A stretch of DNA of 64,000 bases, from contig NC_092050.1 of NCBI RefSeq assembly GCF_003086295.3, forward strand, positions 144,367,699-144,431,698. The letters run 5' to 3'. Below, one piece after another: positions 48,140 to 59,306 of the stretch. A program made the position numbers and the translations under genes. The DNA is from Arachis hypogaea. Taxonomy: Eukaryota > Streptophyta > Magnoliopsida > Fabales > Fabaceae. Each line of letters starts with the position of its first letter. Position 1 is the stretch's first letter. The notes beneath the pieces were generated by a model. It was not told where the DNA came from. It saw only the letters and a list, made by a program, of their open reading frames with translations, and ran no database searches.

Positions 48140-48566
48140 TATCAAATGTTTTTAGAAAGACCAGATTCTAACACTAATAGTGGTAGTGAAAGTGAGTGTA
48201 ACTTAATAACTAACAAGTATGCTACTAGAAAATCTAAAACAATTGTCCTGCAAGATAAAAAATCTGAAAAAGGAAATGTAAGTTGGCGTTGCAATTATTA
48301 GTGGTTGTTTAAGGAATTTAATTCTAGAGTGAAGACTCATTTGCTAAAGGAAAAGGGATTTGGAATTGGTGTTTGCTCACAAAGTTCCTTGCTACTGAAA
48401 ATCTAAAACAATGGTCCTGCAAGATAAAAAATCTGAAAAAGGAAATGTAAGTTCGCGTTGCAATTATTATAGTGGTTGTTTAAGGAATTTAATTCTAGAG
48501 TGAAGACTCATTTGCTAAAGGAAAAGGGATTTGGAATTGGTGTTTGCTCACAAAGTTCCTTGCTAT
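48140..48566 (+). pseudogene. BED zinc-finger fragment of a hAT-like transposase, tandemly duplicated
   Basis: Reads MFLERPDSNTNSGSESE, then KSEKGNVSWRCNY, a stop, and after it FNSRVKTHLLKEKGFGIGVC. This is the W-x-C...R-V-x-H-L-L...G-I-x-x-C pattern of BED fingers in plant hAT transposases. About 170 bases (48222-48393) are repeated directly at 48393-48566 with 2-3% visible change. Frame breaks in both copies exclude function. Confidence 0.7.
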
Positions 48567-48744
48567 TTCACAATTCAAATGCTCCCGAGCTTCATATTAA
48601 AAGCCTTCATCAAAGGTCTATCTACCACTCTTCTTTTCTTGCCCCTCAGGTTTTCTAGGTAGATTTTAACTTGTAGTTCTATGAACTTGAACAATTTTTG
48701 TCTTCTCAACTGATTGTTTCTCTATTTGCTTCATTTCTTCAAGA

Positions 48745-48990
48745 TAGTCAGTATTGACTTATGAGTAAACATTAATTCCAAATCCTTTTTCTCTGAACAA
48801 CTGAGCCTTTACTCTAGAATAAGATCCCTTGTAACAGCCACTATAATAATTGCAATGCCAAAGTACATTCCCTTTTCCAATTTTTTTACCTTGCAGTACA
48901 GTTACATAAACCCAAAGAGGACCATTATTTTCAGATTTTCTAGTAACATACTTGGCATTTATGAAGTTAGACTCACTACCACTATTAGAT
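48745..48990 (-). pseudogene. Inverted copy of the BED zinc-finger fragment
   Basis: On the minus strand the text CTAATAGTGGTAGTGAG, TGTTACTAGAAAATCTG, TGCAATTATTATAGTGGCTG and TCTAGAGTAAAGGCTCA follows the same order as the plus-strand copies at 48168-48566, with more divergence. Confidence 0.65.
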
Positions 48991-49760
48991 TGCGTTTACT
49001 TTCTGGGACTAGGACTGAGACTGAGACTAGGAGATTGGATTAAGTATTATGTTTGGTAATCAGAGAGTGGAACTAAAATTTCAGTTCTAGGACACAAAAT
49101 TTCAGTTCCTAGGTAGCGTTTGGAAGAGATACAGAGACTAAAAGTCTGAGACTGAGAGACAGAGACTGAGAGACTGAGACTGAGAGACAAAAACTGAAAT
49201 AAGTCTCAGTATTGTGTTTGGTGTAAAGTGAGAGACAGAGATTAAAATAAGAATGAAACTCTAATTTAATTTGCACAAAAGATAAAGTTCGAATTCATTA
49301 ATTGAAATGAGAGTATTTTAGGTGTAAAATGTTATTAAAGTTTTAGTTTCTATCTCCAAATATTTCAGTCCTTTGTGTCCCCACTTTTTGGAAGTACTTA
49401 AATACTGAAATTTTGGGAATAGAGATTGAAATTTTAGTACCAGTCTCTGGGCCAACAAACATAATACTGAGTCCCAATCTCCCAGTCTTTGTCCCAGTAC
49501 CTCAAAACAAAGCTACCTTAATACCTCCAAAAAAAAATGGGAACGCAGAGAACTGAAACTTTAATAACATTCCTTTCAAAAATACTCTCATTTATTTAAC
49601 TTTTCAAATTTCAAATCTGTCCTTCAATCTCCATGTTTATCTTAAATTAAACATGATACTGAGACATAACTAAGTTCAGTATATTTTACACCAAACACAA
49701 TACAGAGACTTAATTTAGTCTGTGTCTCACAGTCACAATCTCTCTTCCAAACGCAGCCTT
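48987..49760. mobile_element. Nested pair of MITEs (GACTGAGA family)
   Basis: The outer copy starts ATTGCGTTTACTTTCTGGGA at 48987 and ends TCTTCCAAACGCAGCC near 49757. A second copy of the same family, GGTAGCGTTTGGAAGAG (49114) to CAAAACAAAGCTACC (49514), sits inside it. Both have GAGACTGAGACTGAGA-rich arms and a TTTGGTGTAAA motif. Confidence 0.7.
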
Positions 49761-49761
49761 A

Positions 49762-50270
49762 ACGTTGGTTTGGACAAACTTCTACAAAAATATATTTTTT
49801 CAAGTGATTTTTTTTAAAAAAATCTTTTAGAAAAGTAAAAGTAATTTTATGTTTAAATATTTCATGAAAAATATTTTTTTATCTAACAATTATGTTTGGA
49901 TGTGATAATATAAAAGTACTCCTTATTTATTTATAATGTTAAAAACATCTTTTTTAAAGTAAAAAAGATCTTTTGAGAAAAAACTGTAAATTATAACTTC
50001 TAAAAAAAAGAGGTTTTTTTTTTTCTAGTGCTTTTATTTTTACTACTAAAATTTTGGCAAACACATTAAAATTTTTTTAAAAAATCATCAAAAAAATATC
50101 TTTTTCTAACAACCTAAATTATTAGAGATATAACCATTATCAACTTAAACTTTTAGGAAGAGTGGTTTTATGACATGATATCAGAGTTCTATGTCCGAAA
50201 GGTCAAGAGTTCAATTCTTGGTGAGCCATGACATGGTTTCATGACACTAATGACACCCAAACAAGTTCTT
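49762..50270. mobile_element. MITE-like element, copy 2 (relative of 19008-19391)
   Basis: Ends AACGTTGGTTTGGACAAACT and ATGACACCCAAACAAGTTCT are inverted. The body shares AAAAGTAAAAGTAATTTTAT and AGTGCTTTTATTTTTACTAC with the copy downstream of the FT gene. A tRNA-like GTCAAGAGTTCAATTCTTGG segment near 50200 is extra relative to that copy. Confidence 0.65.
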
Positions 50271-51000
50271 AGTATTAGAATCTAATCTTTTTGAAAATAT
50301 CAGATAAATAATTTCAAAACAATAAATAAGAACAAAAGAAAACATTCAGCAAAAAGAAATAAAAAACAAAATAAAAAATAAACATACAAATCCTAAAACC
50401 AAATAAATAAATAAATAAATAAAATAGCCAGAAAATTTCACATACGATAAAATGATCCAATTATTCAACATGGGAAGGGCAAAGGAAAAAAAAAAACGCA
50501 AGAGACATTGAAAATGGAACATAAGCAAAATAAAATAACCTTGATAGTCATTGCTCTGCTTGCTCTCTGAAGTGTTGCCTCTCACATTTTGTTACCCCGC
50601 GTTTGGGTTGGGTGCTATTATGCTCTATCGCCTGTGGCTCGTGGTTTGGTTCTCTCGTGGTCGTCGTCACCGGACTTCCTTTCTGGCAGCGGAGTGAAAG
50701 GATTGGAGGACACACCGTCACAGAGGTTGGAGAGCGAGACTAATGGTCATTTTTCATTCTGATGTTAGTAAAGTTAAGCTATTATGGAAAAATAAAAAGT
50801 TAAATGACTCTGAAAACAAAAGGTTAAAAAAATCTCCAAAAACACTACACTTTCTCTATGTCAATATAAATACTTACCCAAGTATGGCTTAGCCGTACCT
50901 AGAAGATGTCCAAAAATTATCTTTTTGATCTAGTGCATATTCGAACATTCCTAACATGTATTCAACACGTATCCATACCCGGTACGAGTACTTTAACAAA

Positions 51001-51745
51001 GTAGCCATATCTGTGCAATGTAACCCTATGTTACTAACTTTTACCCCTACAATAAAAATTTCTGGTACATCAAGGTATCATTATTGATTGCAACCATGAA
51101 TCAATCTGAAAGAAGCAGTAGTATTAGTTATGGTTACTAGTGTATGTAGCTCCAAACTAGGAAGTGGTAGCATGAAGAGCACAAGTGGTTGAAAGCTGAG
51201 ACAGAGAAGCATCGGGTTCCAAAGCTCGTGTGTTGTTCCCTCTTCAGTTTTCTTCATCCAAATACATAAGAATTGTTCTGTTGGGGCATGAAATCAAATG
51301 GCTCTCTCATTCTCTCAACTGGCGGTTAATCATCCTCTCCCTCTCCTTCATTGAAACCAACCTCCACCTTGTTCCATTTCCAGCCGATCCCGATGTTCCC
51401 ATCCCTATTCATGGGATACCTGCTGCCATCCCTACTCACAATCCTCATCACCGATGGTATCACCTCCAAAGTCTAAAATCCCTAATTCTAGCATCTCCTT
51501 ATATATTCCCATAAAACCCTAAAAATTGACTTTTGTGCAAGCCAACAGCAACATGTACAAGCAAGATCAATATTTGTTTCAGCTTAAACGTACTTCCACT
51601 CTGATTTTCTCTCTCAAGATTTTCTCATATGCTAAAATATCAAGTCAAAATTTCCTATTGGTCTTTGCTAATAGACACTTTCAGTGCCCAAATAGTTTAC
51701 TCCATACATAGGATTCAGGCGCCATCCAACCCATTACTTTAAAGT
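51001..51745. other. Region downstream of the APO gene
   Basis: Includes the presumed 3' UTR of the minus-strand APO gene. A plus-strand 94-residue frame (51230-51514) has no recognised domain, and no splice partners were found. Confidence 0.4.
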
Positions 51746-53335
51746 TTAAACCACCCACTTTTCCTCATCCATTTCTGGGATTACAACATCCCTCATCGCA
51801 CCTGCATATTTCGGTTCCAATGGTGCTCCACACTGTGCAAATAATTCAACCACTGCAGGCAGCATAATGTAGTATCTCCTTAACTCATTCACCAAAGGCT
51901 TATTATTTTGTTGATCTTGAACATGATAGACATATACTGGTGGTACCAAATCACTAATTCTAGCTTCCTGCCATGCATGCTGCCCATCCCTCATTTGGTG
52001 TTTGTAAGCTTGACAATTTCGAACTCGATGACCTTTTGGTCCAACTTGTACTTCTGGACAATATCCACAAGTTTGGACAGCATATGTTTCCATCAGTTTT
52101 GAAGATCCACTACACATTTTCTCCCAGGCTTTCATGCCTCCAACAGCAATGACTGCAAAAGAACATGCACAGGTCAGCATGGTTAGTTTCTGTAAATGAT
52201 AAAGGATGGAATAGAATATGCGTGTCTGAAGAGAGTGGCTAAGGACCAAAAATTAAAAAAAAAAAAAAAGAATTTTTTCTGCAACCTTTGATATCATTAG
52301 AATATAGCTCTGCAGGATGTGTGTCTTTATCCATTCTCTTTCTGTTATACCGAAACCCACATGCGTCTATATCTTCTCCAAGAGAAAAATCTTTTGGAAA
52401 CCGTTTCTCAAAATCAATCATCTTGCCAGCAATGGAGTAGACAGGAAAAGTCCTTCTCCTGGTGGGGTACTCAGGTATGTCAAAGCCAGCCTGGATGCAT
52501 AATTCAACAATCGCTGGAATTCGGTCAACTTCAAGCATTTCCTTATGTGAAACAGCCCTCCCTATTCTGTCATACAAATGAAATGACTCGACAAGTGGCA
52601 GAACATGTTGGATACCTCCTCTGACCCAAGCATGCTCTTTGCTTGAAAGGCTTCCTTGAACGTCACAAGTTCTAATTTTATGGGGTGGATGGCCAACATG
52701 AACTTCTCCGCATAAGCTGCAAGGACTCCAGTGTCTCAAATAACATTGTAAAATAAAAGAATGCAAAGGGATGAGAATAAATTATTCACTTGTAATAGCT
52801 CCTATTTGCACATTAACAAATCCTCTAAAACACGTGTTGAACAATCATATTTAGTTAAAAGGTTAAAATGCTTGATGTTGAAACTCAGTATCACACTTGA
52901 ATAAAAGGTCCTACCTACAAGAAGCTAAAAAAGCTCAGATAACCACAACGAAGAGAGTTACCTGCATGTATAAATAGCAGTGTACTTGATAAGTCTTGAA
53001 ACAGTAGATAATAGTTCAGTTCTTGCAGCATAAACTTCACGAGCAACAGGAACTAAATGTTCAACCAACAAACCATTTTCAGGAGGTTGTAAAATAATCT
53101 CACGTGCATTTTGTCTTTCCTTTCTCTTCAGTCTAGCTTCACGCTTTAGCTCATTAAAACTTCTCACAGGTGGTTTTCTCTCAGATTTCTTGAGCTTTCT
53201 TGGCAGCTCATTGCAAGTAGGCAAAGTTGAGTACAAAACACCAAAATGCCTATTTATGCCTTTGAGTCGGGCGACAGGAACATGTATAATTCCCTCAAGG
53301 AGATTACCAACAGTTGGTACATGTTTCAACAGCAT
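51746..53335 (-). CDS. APO3-like: APO-family organelle protein (APO3-like)
   Basis: Exons 53335-52962, 52716-52286 and 52152-51746 (374, 431, 407 bp; phases 2 and 1) give 403 residues, normal for the family. Two APO domains are visible, each with a Cys pair and a HAW motif: YTCSLCGEVHVG...IRTC...EHAWVRG (around 120-165), and QTCGYCPEVQVG...VRNC...GQHAWQEA (around 295-335). PPENGLLVEHLVPVA and RIPAIVELCIQAG are also typical. In Arabidopsis APO1 acts in chloroplast group II intron splicing and related proteins bind RNA, two of them in mitochondria. The basic N-terminus with few acidic residues could be a mitochondrial presequence. APO3 is the best fit from memory. Extra 5' exons cannot be excluded. 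Confidence 0.88.
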
Positions 53336-53870
53336 TATTTGTTACCAAGTACATATACACTAAAAAAGTATTCCAATTAAGCTTCTACTTCGTCTCTGAT
53401 GTCAATGGAATATCAAAGCTTTGCAGATAGCACGATCATAGGAGCATTAGTACCTTAAAAAGTAAAGTTAATATTACAAATTTATCAAATGGATCACAAT
53501 AACAATAATTAGGAGGCTCACTTTAAAAGAATGGATGGTTTTTAAGATTCTAAGACATTAAACAGAATGGATGATTTTTAAGATTCTAAGACATTAAAAG
53601 TATTTAATGTCAAACCATTTCTTTGATAAATATTGACCAAAGAGGGAAACTATCAAGGATACATACTCACCAACAGTCGAGAAAACTTTTTGGTGAACTA
53701 TTGAAAAGTCATTAAGGAGATAATTCTCTTCAAAACTGATGGAAGGAGCGACATGCAACAGGAGGCAACGAGAAGATTATTTATCGTGTACAAAACAAAT
53801 AAAAAGTAATAAAAAAAAACTGAAATTTCGTAAACCAAATCAGGACAAACTAAAGGCTGGGTCAATAGAT

Positions 53871-54207
53871 TAAGGCCCAGTTTGGGTAAACAACTTAATT
53901 AAGCTCTTTTGGGGAAAAAAAAAAAAAACTTAAAACATAAAGACTTATATTAAAAGCAGCTTATAAATAAGTTATTTTGTTTTTGGGTAAACAACTTAAT
54001 TAAGCTCTTTTTAATAAATAGGAGTGATAAAATAACTTTTGAAAAAGAGAGCAGTCATATTTTTTTACTTCTTCAAAAGCTCTTAAATAACTTTTCGGAA
54101 AGTTAAAAGCATCTTTTAAAAACAGTACCAAACAACATTAATTTGTGACTTTTCATAATTCAAAAGCCAAAAAGTAGCTTTTGCCACTTTCCAAATAGGC
54201 TCTAAGT
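53871..54207. mobile_element. Small inverted-repeat element
   Basis: The left end GGCCCAGTTTGGGTAAACAA and right end TTTCCAAATAGGCTC are inverted. The phrase GGGTAAACAACTTAATTAAG occurs twice inside (53885 and 53977). No coding sequence. Confidence 0.6.
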
Positions 54208-54589
54208 ACAATGATGGAAACAGGAAAAAAAATATTGCCCAGCAAGACCATGAACAATTCAAGACATACAAAATTTTGCATAATATCAAAACTAAGCAAG
54301 ATTCACACCCAACCCATGACACCCGCATGGAGCATATATGACCACTGGAGGAGCACTCAAATCTATTTAAAAAAATGATTATGGACTCTTTCAACCAATG
54401 TATGTAAGATAGTACCTGACTAACGCAAATAATCTAGAACAGCAATATAACATGGACTAGGGCAGTACGAGCTTATGAACGATGATTTATTTAAATATCA
54501 AATTTCAACATCCAAAATTCAAATAATAGTGAAACTGCAAACTGGACAAACTCCTATTCAGAAACTGGAGTGTTGAATATATAGAACAA

Positions 54590-55115
54590 AATAGAATTCA
54601 TATTCTAGATGCATAAAGTCCCAGTGGAGCAAATGTGAGCACCAAGAAAAAAATCACATTTGAAAAGATGGACTCAATTAATTTTCCAGATTTATAACAG
54701 CAATAAGGAGGACACCTGACTTGTGTCTGCAGAGTGGAAACAACAAAAATCTAATAGAACCAATAACCCTGAATATTCTATAGATTTAAGCTATTCGTAT
54801 CACATCAGTCACCGCATTTTGCAGATTAAACTGAAATGCCCAAAATAATAATAATAATGAACTGAATGGCATTCATAATCTAGATCTGTAGAGCCCAATG
54901 GAGCAGATGTGAGCACTGAAAAAAAGTTGCATCTGAAATGATGGACTCAATTAATTTTCCAGACTTGTAGAGGTATCAATAAAATGCATTGAGAAGGATA
55001 CCTGGACTTGTGTCTGGAGATAGTAAATATCCAATTGAAGACAAAAACACTTCAAACATTCCATACATTTGAGTTATTTGTATCTTATCAGTCAAGCATT
55101 TTACATGCCTTCTGA
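54590..55115. repeat. Direct duplication of about 270 bp upstream of APO
   Basis: Two units start near 54590 and 54868. They share TCTAGAT, AGTCCCAGTGGAGCA/AGCCCAATGGAGCA, GATGGACTCAATTAATTTTC, GACTTGTGTCTG and ATCAGTCA-CATTTT in the same order, with perhaps 80% identity by eye. Confidence 0.7.
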
Positions 55116-56827
55116 AAAAAAAAAAAAAATTTTGACTCTCGACATAGTGAGATGTCATAAAAATTGGATATATAAATCAAGGTTAAAGTTATTTGTGTAA
55201 TATTATGAATAATGAACACTTCCCCATAAGATAAATAAACTTCCTATCAAATGATTCAATTAAATATTTAAATGTGCTATGTTTTACAATTTTTTTTATG
55301 TGAGAGTTGAGGCTACATAACCTGAAAAGGCTAGACATACAGGGATAACCAAAATTTCCAAACTTTGACAGAGATGATACACAAAAAGTTCCCATCTGGT
55401 AGGGGTAAGGTTGGGAGCTGCAGAGAAACTTTGGAGACAAAATTTCCGCACTACATTACCAGCAACTTTTGCCAAAAATATATTGTACACTGAAGCTTTC
55501 AATCATTAAACATCAACATATAATACAAATCATATTCACTAATGACACTATATCAAATAGTGAAAAGGCAGATCACACAAGAGAGGACCGTGATATATTC
55601 GATAATATTCATTGATCTAGCTGGTTATATGACTTAAGTATCAAAGCACCATATGCAATTCATCTGCATCCAATAGGCCAGCAACTATTAGGGCACTGTT
55701 TAACCAGTAACATTTGACTCTTCCAGAAGCAACTAGTAGGAACTTAAAGCAATCCACATCACATTGACACAATGAAAAATCAACTACTCTTGAAGAACAC
55801 TGTCAAGGAAACAATCATTCCCAATATCAAATCTTCCACAATGTATGCATCACAACATCAATAAAAAATACTTTAACCAGCAAATAAAACAAAACTTGAG
55901 CCAAACTGAAATGAAAAAATGGTGGACATTTGCAGCAACGTTATCATGTAATAACATGAACTGAAAACATATAACTGCAAAGCAAGCTTAACACGAAAAC
56001 TAGGCAAACCTTCAAAGCACGTGCAGCCATCGCCCCTTCTTTCTTTCATATTTTCTCGAATAAAAGAAAAGAGGAGAGGGAAAGGGAAACCCACGGCAAT
56101 ATAATGTTTAAGATAACATCTTTGTACCAAAATTAAGCTGTACTCATTTAAGGTGTTAGCAAGAGGACATTGTTAACCAAAAGCAACTTGAATCTGATTC
56201 AGCAAAGGCCAAAAGGAAATTTTGACTGGAAATATCGGAGTCTTGAGAACATTTGGAGAGAAAATCAGAAATATTGGAAGGTATTTGAATCACCGCAGAT
56301 AATGAAATTAAAAACCTCATCACTGTCATCAGTAAGCAAAATAAATGGTACAAGCTTAAATAATTAACAATATAATACAATGCTCAGAAAAATTTTAGAA
56401 AAAACAGAAGCTAAGCTTATAGTAACTAAGAAAAAATTTACAGAAGCTACACCTACACACAGATATTCCGCCATTAACAATTTACAGTTAGAAATGAGTC
56501 AAAGCAGTAAGAAACAGTGAGAACTGAAGCAGAGGAGGCTACACCTATAGATGGTTGCGGCGGCGGCAACGACGGAGGGAAGCAGAGGAGCGACACAGTG
56601 CGGCGACCAAGGAGAGATTGACAGAGTCAAGGGCTGGCGACAGTTGGAAGGCGAGGAAGAGATTCACAGAATCAAAACCTGAGTGTGATGAGAGAAAGAG
56701 AGGCGAGGGTTGAGACTTGAGAGAGAGAGGAAGTGACAGACTATAGAGTATAAACTATAGAATGAAGGTGAGGCAGAGGAAGTGAGTGTGGCTGTGAGAG
56801 TAGGGCCGGCTAAATTCGTGGGCTACG

Positions 56828-56985
56828 GATTTTGGTTAGTCGAATGGTCAAATCACTCATTCGCTTAAATAAATGTTGGAAGTTCGAATTCCGTCTTGTA
56901 TATACAGCAACCCATTATCTAGTGACAGACTTTTAAATGAAACTCCAATCCGCGACGAATTAATAAAAAATAAATGAATCAATCT
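56828..56985 (+). repeat. tRNA-derived SINE
   Basis: An A-box-like TTAGTCGAATGGT (56836-56848) and a B box GTTCGAATTCC (56882-56892) are spaced 34 bases apart as in a tRNA head. A short body with an AATAAAAAATAAATG tail follows. Full ends and target duplications were not resolved. Confidence 0.5.
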
Positions 56986-57030
56986 GCGAGTATATATGGG
57001 CCGAACTCAAATGAGTCGGATTGATTCATT

Positions 57031-58046
57031 TGATAGGCTTGTGTGAAAGAGTGCAATTTGAAAATTTTAATATTAGGCTTCTCAGGAAAGATTCAAGCTA
57101 AATCAAGTACTGTGGCAAAAGCCCAAGCAATAAGACAAGCATTAATCATAGTGAACAATCTACAAATAGGCAGAACTCTAATAGAATCAGACAACTTAAA
57201 GCTCATTCAAGCAATCAAATCCAAGACAATTATTGGAGAAGCATTAGCTATCATCCAAGATATTCAAATTCTAATGGAGAATTTACCTGAAAAGGGAATG
57301 ACTTGGACTCCCAGGATAGGAAGTCGTCTAGCTCATGCAGTGGCAAAGGCAGCGGAAGCAGAAACATTACGTTCGAGCTGGAGTACTCAACCACCTGCAG
57401 ACATACAAAGCATCATTAGAAAGAAGGCTCAAATGTGAAGTAAGAATTAGAAAGACTAATGGGAAAAATCAAAATAGGTAAAACGAAGAGGTTTGAACCA
57501 GGGAATGAGGCAGGGGAGTCAGAATTCAATCCAGATCGTTTATGATCTGAGGCAGAGAGCCCGCATGCAACCTAAGCCGACGCGGTCACACGGGTAGGTG
57601 TTCCAGGTTTGAGTATCAACCGGATCTTCACAGGTGGGGTTGAAATTGAAACCGGGGATATGAAAAGAGCTGGAGCTGCGGTAAGATGAGACAGACGAGG
57701 TGTCAGCTGCGGTTAAAGCGGCGGCAACCTATGGAGGTTGTGGATTCGGGCTGCTGGGCGAGGGAGGGCGTCGACGGCGAGGTCCCGACTGCTGCTACGG
57801 AGGCAAGACGGTTGCGATGGCGGCCCAGACACGAACAGTCGTCGGCGGCGTCGCTATCACGCAGGGGTCCGATCACCGCGCTGGATCGCTGAGGAGAAGT
57901 GGCCGCATCGAAGCCTTGGCAAATACAGCATCTCTCTCGTGGCAAGGGATGGGGAACATGGATGGATTCCGGGTCGGTTAGGGGCATGGGTCTCTGTTCT
58001 GAACTGGGCTGGACTGTTGGCCCGGCTCCCTGTCCAAAAAAAATTA
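57031..58046 (+). mobile_element. 5'-truncated LINE with RNase H domain and poly(A)
   Basis: 57058-57438 reads as the C-terminal RNase H-like domain (RVT_3 type) of a plant LINE: AQAIRQALIIVNNLQIG, IESDNLKLIQAIKSK, WTPRIGSRLAHAVAKAA. It is cut off at the 5' side within that domain. About 600 bases of GC-rich 3' sequence follow, ending in AAAAAAAA at 58036-58043. 5' truncation plus a 3' A tract is the usual LINE signature. Confidence 0.7.
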
Positions 58047-58835
58047 TATTTTTCATAAAAAATTAAAATTAAAATGAACTATTGAACTAATTTTTTATAT
58101 TTTTAATAAATAAATAAATTATGAAATTATAAATATCTAAACTAATGTAACTTTTTTTTTAATCATATCATACTTTCTTTTTTTGTGTTTGGTCGATCAT
58201 TGTATAGTAATTAAATTGGGTGCAAAATTTTATCATAATGGTCATATTTTGTGCAAAATTTTTTTGTGCTAGATGAAAAGTAAATTTTTTAAACCTTGCT
58301 ATTTTCCTGGAAAATATTTATTAAAGATAAATATGTGCATAGTTAACTAACTATGTTGTTTTTATGAATGGTATATTAATACCATAAAATATCTAAACTA
58401 AAAATTAATTGCTTAATAAAAAGAATATGAGGTTTTTAATAATTTTTTTTGAAAGATTACGAAATCTTTAAACCAAAAAAAAAAATATTTTCTTCGACTT
58501 TTGATATTTAATTTCATGAGACTAGTTAATCTATCTGTCTTCAAAACATACTTACGTGATACGTTAATCAGTAATATATCCTCTATTTAATTTTTATAAG
58601 TAAAAATAATTTAAAAATCACTAATATTTTTTAATTTTACACCGTATATTTATCTAATGTATTTGAAAAAATAATAAAAAATAAAAATAAAAACTAAATG
58701 ATCTTGATAATTATCCTTAAAAGACAATGAGACTCTAAACAAAAAAGAATTTGTTAATTCTAGTTGGTTCTTAATGGATAAATCAACAATTTAATATGTC
58801 ATGTAAGTTTATTCGAATAATATAGATAAAAAATA
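58047..58835. other. AT-rich spacer
   Basis: No gene, RNA or repeat structure seen. Confidence 0.5.
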
Positions 58836-58929
58836 GGACAAAAAACTAGAATAAGCCAAGGCAAGAAATGTGTAACCTAAATATGCCAAAGTGAAAATCG
58901 TTTCAGCAATAAGCCAAACGTGAATTTTA

Positions 58930-59225
58930 TGTAATTCGAACCAGGGTGGTTCGAAATACAAACCTTAATAATTCGAACCAGGGTGGTTCGAATTAGGTGA
59001 AGAGGAGCTTTGTGTGTAATTCGAACCAATGTGGTTCGAACTACTAACCCAAGTAATTCGAACTCCTCTAGTTCGAACTATAGCCAATTGTGCAACGTAT
59101 GTAATTCGAATCAGGCTGGTTCGAATTACCCTTGGCATGGTCCTTCATAAATCGAACCAAGCTGGTTCGAATTAGGGGTGATTCGGCTATATAAGGAGTT
59201 CGAATCACCCTCATTCGAATTATTA
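58930..59225. repeat. Subterminal palindrome array of MULE element 3
   Basis: About seven units of AATTCGAACC-N4-GGTTCGAATT with spacers of 15-40 bases, the counterpart of 3290-3600. Confidence 0.8.
59187..59196 (+). promoter_or_regulatory. TATA box for the PMD gene of element 3
   Basis: CTATATAAGG inside the last palindrome spacer, about 115 bases before the PMD start codon. It is conserved in element 1. Confidence 0.6.
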
Positions 59226-59306
59226 TTCCTTCCCCCTACCCCACCAAATCTCAGAGAAAACGACACAGATTCTCTCCGAGGAAGACCTGAACGGAATACT
59301 CTGCTG

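Larger units (their letters stand above)
47385..51000. mobile_element. Palindromic BED-finger (hAT-like) transposon relic with nested MITEs
   Basis: Left arm 47385-48640 and right arm 48740-51000 are inverted copies. Landmarks shared in opposite sense: GTACCGGTAC-type ends, GGCTAAG, TGTTTTCAG-GTCATTTAAC, a GAGCCACA-AGAGCA-AATAGCACCCA segment, and a BED zinc-finger exon. The right arm is split by about 1.28 kb of nested MITEs (48987-50270). No complete transposase remains. Whether the palindrome was a true foldback transposon or two head-to-head copies is open. Confidence 0.7.
53336..56815. other. 5' region of the APO gene with local duplications and a small transposon
   Basis: No coding exon was recognised. 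It contains a 37-base tandem duplication (53533-53600), a MITE-like element (53871-54207) and a direct duplication of about 270 bases (54590-55115). A GC-richer block at 56540-56720 (GCGGCGGCGGCAACG) may be a 5' UTR or promoter region for a minus-strand transcript. Confidence 0.45.

Noticed and set aside
50158..50240. A tRNA gene or primer-binding site (GATATCAGAGTT, GAGTTCAATTC)
   Set aside because: Only fragments of A-box-like and B-box-like text. It does not fold as a tRNA and sits inside a MITE-like element.
57700..58058. Overlapping frames of 93-117 residues on both strands
   Set aside because: GC-rich LINE 3' sequence yields open frames by composition. No domain is recognised in any of them.
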